Source of the DNA: AP-15 sp963712825 | GTDB taxonomy: Bacteria; Pseudomonadota; Alphaproteobacteria; ATCC43930; CGMCC-115725 | Assembly (NCBI GenBank): GCA_963712825.1 | Contig: CAVQJP010000028.1 | Location: 62,001-126,000 of the forward strand | Length of the DNA: 64,000 nt | Reading direction: 5' to 3' | In this document: in pieces, positions 61,788 to 64,000 of the stretch | Layout of the letters: each line of letters begins with the position of its first letter | How positions within the stretch are numbered: the first letter of the stretch is position 1 | Translations under genes and position numbers: made by a program | The notes under the pieces: generated by a model | Databases searched by the model: none | What the model was told of the DNA's origin: nothing | What the model saw: only the letters and a program-made list of their open reading frames with translations

Positions 61788-62723
61788 TTACCGCCGGTTC
61801 AGCCGCCGAGAATCGTGCCTTCGGGGATACTCGGCTTCGCTGGCCGCGATCTTGGCGCCGTCGTCGAGCCGCACCCGCGACACCTCGACATAGCCGCCCT
61901 GCGCCAGAATTTTCAAGCCCGCCGGTCCCGCCGAGACGACCTCGCCGATCTTGTGGCCGCGCACCGCGCCAAAGGTCGCAGCGCTGATTTTCTTGGCGTC
62001 GAACAGATAGAGCTTTTTCTCGCCGAACATCGTCCAGGCGCCGGGTGCGGGGTTGCAGCCGCGGATCAGGTCATAGATGAAATCGACGTGGTGGGCCCAG
62101 TTAATATGGCTTTCGCCGTCGCGCACCCAGCCCTCATAGGTCGCTTGGCTTTCATCCTGGGTGGTTTCGGTCGCGCGCCCGGAAGCGACAAGGTCGGCGG
62201 CCTCCACCAGCGCCTGCACGCCCAAAGGAAAAATCTTGTCGAAATAGAGCGAGCCGGCGGTCTCGTCGGGGCCGATCGGCACCCGCTTTTGCAGCACGAT
62301 CGGACCTTCGTCGAGACCGGGGGTCGGGCGGAAGATCGACAGCCCGGTTTCGCTGCGCCCGCGAATGATCGCCCATGGGATCGAGGACGGGCCGCGATGC
62401 AGCGGCAACAACGAAGGATGAAACTGGATCATCCCGTGCTTTGGGATCGCGCAGAATTCGGGCGGCGCAAACAGCAGCACATAGGCCATGACCCCGAGGT
62501 CGGCGTTAAGCTCGGCGAGCGCCGCTTTGGCCTCGTCGGCCGAGTACCGCGCAAAGCGGTGGACTGTCAGCTTGCGTTCCTCGGCGGCCACGACGAGCGG
62601 GTCGGGTCTGGCACCCGGCCGGTCGGGAGCGGCGAACACCCCGGCGATCTCGTCGCCGCGCGCGATAAAGGCTTCGAGCGCGGCCTTGCCAAAGGCCTGC
62701 TGACCGACGATCACGATACGCAT
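61788..62723 (-). CDS. Formyl-THF-dependent formyltransferase (Fmt/FDH-hydrolase-like), 3' end frameshifted
   Basis: 311 residues as read. The formyltransferase fold has MIQFHPSLLPLHRGPSSIPW (~98-117) with catalytic His and a Gln in place of the usual Asn two residues before it, and the Asp in PTPGLDEGPIVLQKR (~138). The C-terminal OB-like part is similar to the hydrolase domain of 10-formyl-THF dehydrogenase. The last residues (YPRRHDSRRLNRR) look wrong: one base fewer would give IPEGTILGG and stop at 61799, the typical ending. The substrate is unknown. Confidence 0.85.
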   Translation of the reverse strand: MRIVIVGQQAFGKAALEAFIARGDEIAGVFAAPDRPGARPDPLVVAAEERKLTVHRFARYSADEAKAALAELNADLGVMAYVLLFAPPEFCAIPKHGMIQFHPSLLPLHRGPSSIPWAIIRGRSETGLSIFRPTPGLDEGPIVLQKRVPIGPDETAGSLYFDKIFPLGVQALVEAADLVASGRATETTQDESQATYEGWVRDGESHINWAHHVDFIYDLIRGCNPAPGAWTMFGEKKLYLFDAKKISAATFGAVRGHKIGEVVSAGPAGLKILAQGGYVEVSRVRLDDGAKIAASEAEYPRRHDSRRLNRR

Positions 62724-62852
62724 CTGGCTTTCCTCCGCTATGTCAGGCCTGGGCGCGGCCCGTCCGCTCTACGCGGCCCGCGAACCGACAATGAGTGCGC
62801 AGAGTCCCACGCGACGCCGCCGGCCGGCAAGCGCGGTCGGCTCCGCGGCGGC

Positions 62853-64000
62853 TCAGCCCGGCTGCGCGTCCTTTGCGGCTGACGTGCCGGCGATCTTGCC
62901 GAAGACCGAGCCCGACACCAGCCCGGTGCCGCCCGGATAATTGAAATAGAACAGTCCGCCAACTAGCTCGCCGGCCGCATAAAGGCCGGGGATCGGCCGC
63001 TGCGCGGTGTCGAGGACCTTGCCGTCGGTGTCGATGCGCACGCCGCCAAAGGTGAAGGTCACGCCGCAGGTTGTGCAATAGGCCTCGAACGGCGGCTTTT
63101 CGAGCGGCATCGCCCAATTGGTCTTGTCGATCGCGAGGCCTTTTGTCGTGCGCCCGTCCTTGACCGTCGGGTTGTACGGGATGTCGCGCTGCACCGCCGC
63201 GTTGTAATCGCGGATCGTATTTACAAAGGTCGGCTTGTGCACCGCCGCCCCAGTCTCGGCCATCTTGTCGGCCAAGGCCTCGAAGGTGTCGGCGGTGACC
63301 TTCGTCACTTGGCGGATACGGTATTCGTCGCGCTGATATTGCACGACCTGCTGGTCGAAAATCTGCCAGGCGAACTGGTGCGGCTGCTCGAGGATCAGCC
63401 TGCCGTATTTGGCGTAGGTGTAGTTGCGAAAATCCGCACCCTCGTCGCAAAAGCGTACGCCATCGGCATTGACCATGATCGCGAACGGATAGCTGTGCTT
63501 TTGGAAGTTGTCGCCGACCGCGAGGTCGCCGAATTCGGGCGCGCCGTAATCCCAGCCGACTGCGTGGCAGCCCGACCAGTTGCCGTATGGCATCGCGCCC
63601 GCGTCGAGGGCCATCTTGATGCCCTGGCCGGTGTTGAAGCGGGTCCCGCGCACCTTCGCGAGGTCCCAGCCGGGGCCGAGATAACGGGTGCGCATCTCGG
63701 CATTGGCCTCGAACCCGCCTGACGCCAGCACCACCGATTTTGCGGCAATGCGCGTCGTCGTGCCCTCGACCTTGGCGACGACACCGTGGACGCCGCTGTC
63801 GTCGGCGATCAACGCCTCGCCCCGCGCCTCGTAGGCGATCTGGATCTGGCGCTCCTCAGCGGCCTTGAACAGCCCCTCGACGAGCCCCGGGCCGCCGCCC
63901 CAGGCTTCGAGCGCCAACCCGCCCCAGAACACGAATTTCCCGTCATGCTTAAAGGCTTGGCGCGAATACATGGGGGCGAAGCGGATGCCCTGGCTGCGCA
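62853..64000 (-). CDS. FAD-dependent tricarballylate dehydrogenase/fumarate reductase-type flavoprotein (partial)
   Basis: The gene runs off the window end; 382 codons are visible, and the coding frame continues to base 64000 (RSQGIRFAPMYSRQAFKHDG). The FAD-binding N-terminus is outside. Visible: VLASGGFEANAEMRTRYLGP, the fumarate-reductase active-site region YNPTVKDGRTTKGLAIDKTN, the CTTCGVTFTFGGVRIDTDGK His-less reductase segment, and the closing FAD motif GLYAAGELVGGLFYFNYPGG. It matches the TcuA subgroup (tricarballylate to cis-aconitate) best; other soluble fumarate-reductase relatives are possible. Confidence 0.85.
   Translation of the reverse strand, partial: RSQGIRFAPMYSRQAFKHDGKFVFWGGLALEAWGGGPGLVEGLFKAAEERQIQIAYEARGEALIADDSGVHGVVAKVEGTTTRIAAKSVVLASGGFEANAEMRTRYLGPGWDLAKVRGTRFNTGQGIKMALDAGAMPYGNWSGCHAVGWDYGAPEFGDLAVGDNFQKHSYPFAIMVNADGVRFCDEGADFRNYTYAKYGRLILEQPHQFAWQIFDQQVVQYQRDEYRIRQVTKVTADTFEALADKMAETGAAVHKPTFVNTIRDYNAAVQRDIPYNPTVKDGRTTKGLAIDKTNWAMPLEKPPFEAYCTTCGVTFTFGGVRIDTDGKVLDTAQRPIPGLYAAGELVGGLFYFNYPGGTGLVSGSVFGKIAGTSAAKDAQPG

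Overview
The window reads as chromosomal DNA of a GC-rich alphaproteobacterium, probably Rhodospirillales-like. This is inferred from the gene families (BoxB/BoxC, a PhaR/phasin/PHB locus, UbiK-YbjN-ProC neighbours, MlaA/MlaC, an EcfG-like promoter pattern) and from dense, strongly codon-biased genes. It is not a species-level call. No rRNA, tRNA or CRISPR array was seen. Most of the 64 kb is ordinary housekeeping and catabolic gene content; the accessory material sits at about 8.4-9.2 kb, 18.6-22.6 kb, 32.9-33.7 kb and 51.2-54.6 kb.

Layout. 0-4.4 kb: end of an MscS-type channel, then boxB and boxC (aerobic benzoyl-CoA epoxidation) with an Uma2-type nuclease gene in front. 4.5-8.4 kb: aldo/keto reductase, PfkB/adenosine kinase and typA. 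8.4-9.2 kb: a hicA-hicB module followed by a decayed copy of part of typA. 9.3-14.3 kb: Rieske oxygenase, ilvE-like transaminase, MarR regulator and an OmpR/EnvZ-type two-component pair. 14.4-17.4 kb: phasin, TetR, proC, ybjN, ubiK. 17.7-22.6 kb: a secreted HbpS-like protein and then a graveyard of mobile and defence remnants (hicB with an amber codon, end of a DNA methyltransferase, truncated serine recombinase, second HbpS fragment). This stretch also holds a PEP-CTERM protein, an AT-rich proteasome-like (Thr1/Asp17/Lys) gene, a perfect 26-bp palindrome and short direct repeats. 22.6-28.1 kb: metH, metF and a frameshifted ArsR-methyltransferase regulator. 28.3-31.5 kb: mlaA, mlaC, ettA. 31.6-35.2 kb: trpB and trpA separated by vapBC, and trpF convergent with them. 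35.2-39.4 kb: PHB locus (phaR, PhaE-like, PhaC-like, phaA, phaB). 39.5-45.6 kb: L,D-transpeptidase, FAD dehydrogenase, acyl-CoA ligase, alpha/beta hydrolase, class II aldolase. 45.7-51.1 kb: complete ureDABCEFG cluster. 51.3-54.6 kb: a lower-GC gene for an unrecognised 1105-residue membrane protein behind a consensus CRP-type dyad. 54.7-57.6 kb: corA, hsp20, rpmE, PRC-barrel, a 26-residue membrane peptide and csbD. 57.8-64 kb: AI-2E-type transporter with an extra domain, CPA2 antiporter, methyltransferase, formyltransferase, and part of a fumarate-reductase-like flavoprotein.

The most unusual theme is how small accessory modules have entered housekeeping loci. In trpB-vapBC-trpA the last ~50 bp of trpB are present twice, once as the working 3' end and once as a relic just before trpA that still keeps the GTGA stop/start overlap. 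In typA-hicBA a degenerate copy of the typA 3' region lies on the far side of the toxin-antitoxin module. Both fit insertion with duplication of the end of the target gene. The best candidates for undescribed functions are the proteasome-like protein at 20.6-21.7 kb and the 1105-residue receptor-like membrane protein at 51.3-54.6 kb.

Several genes carry single-base or nonsense lesions (hicB, the ArsR-methyltransferase, the formyltransferase C-terminus). Some of these could be assembly errors and should be checked against reads.
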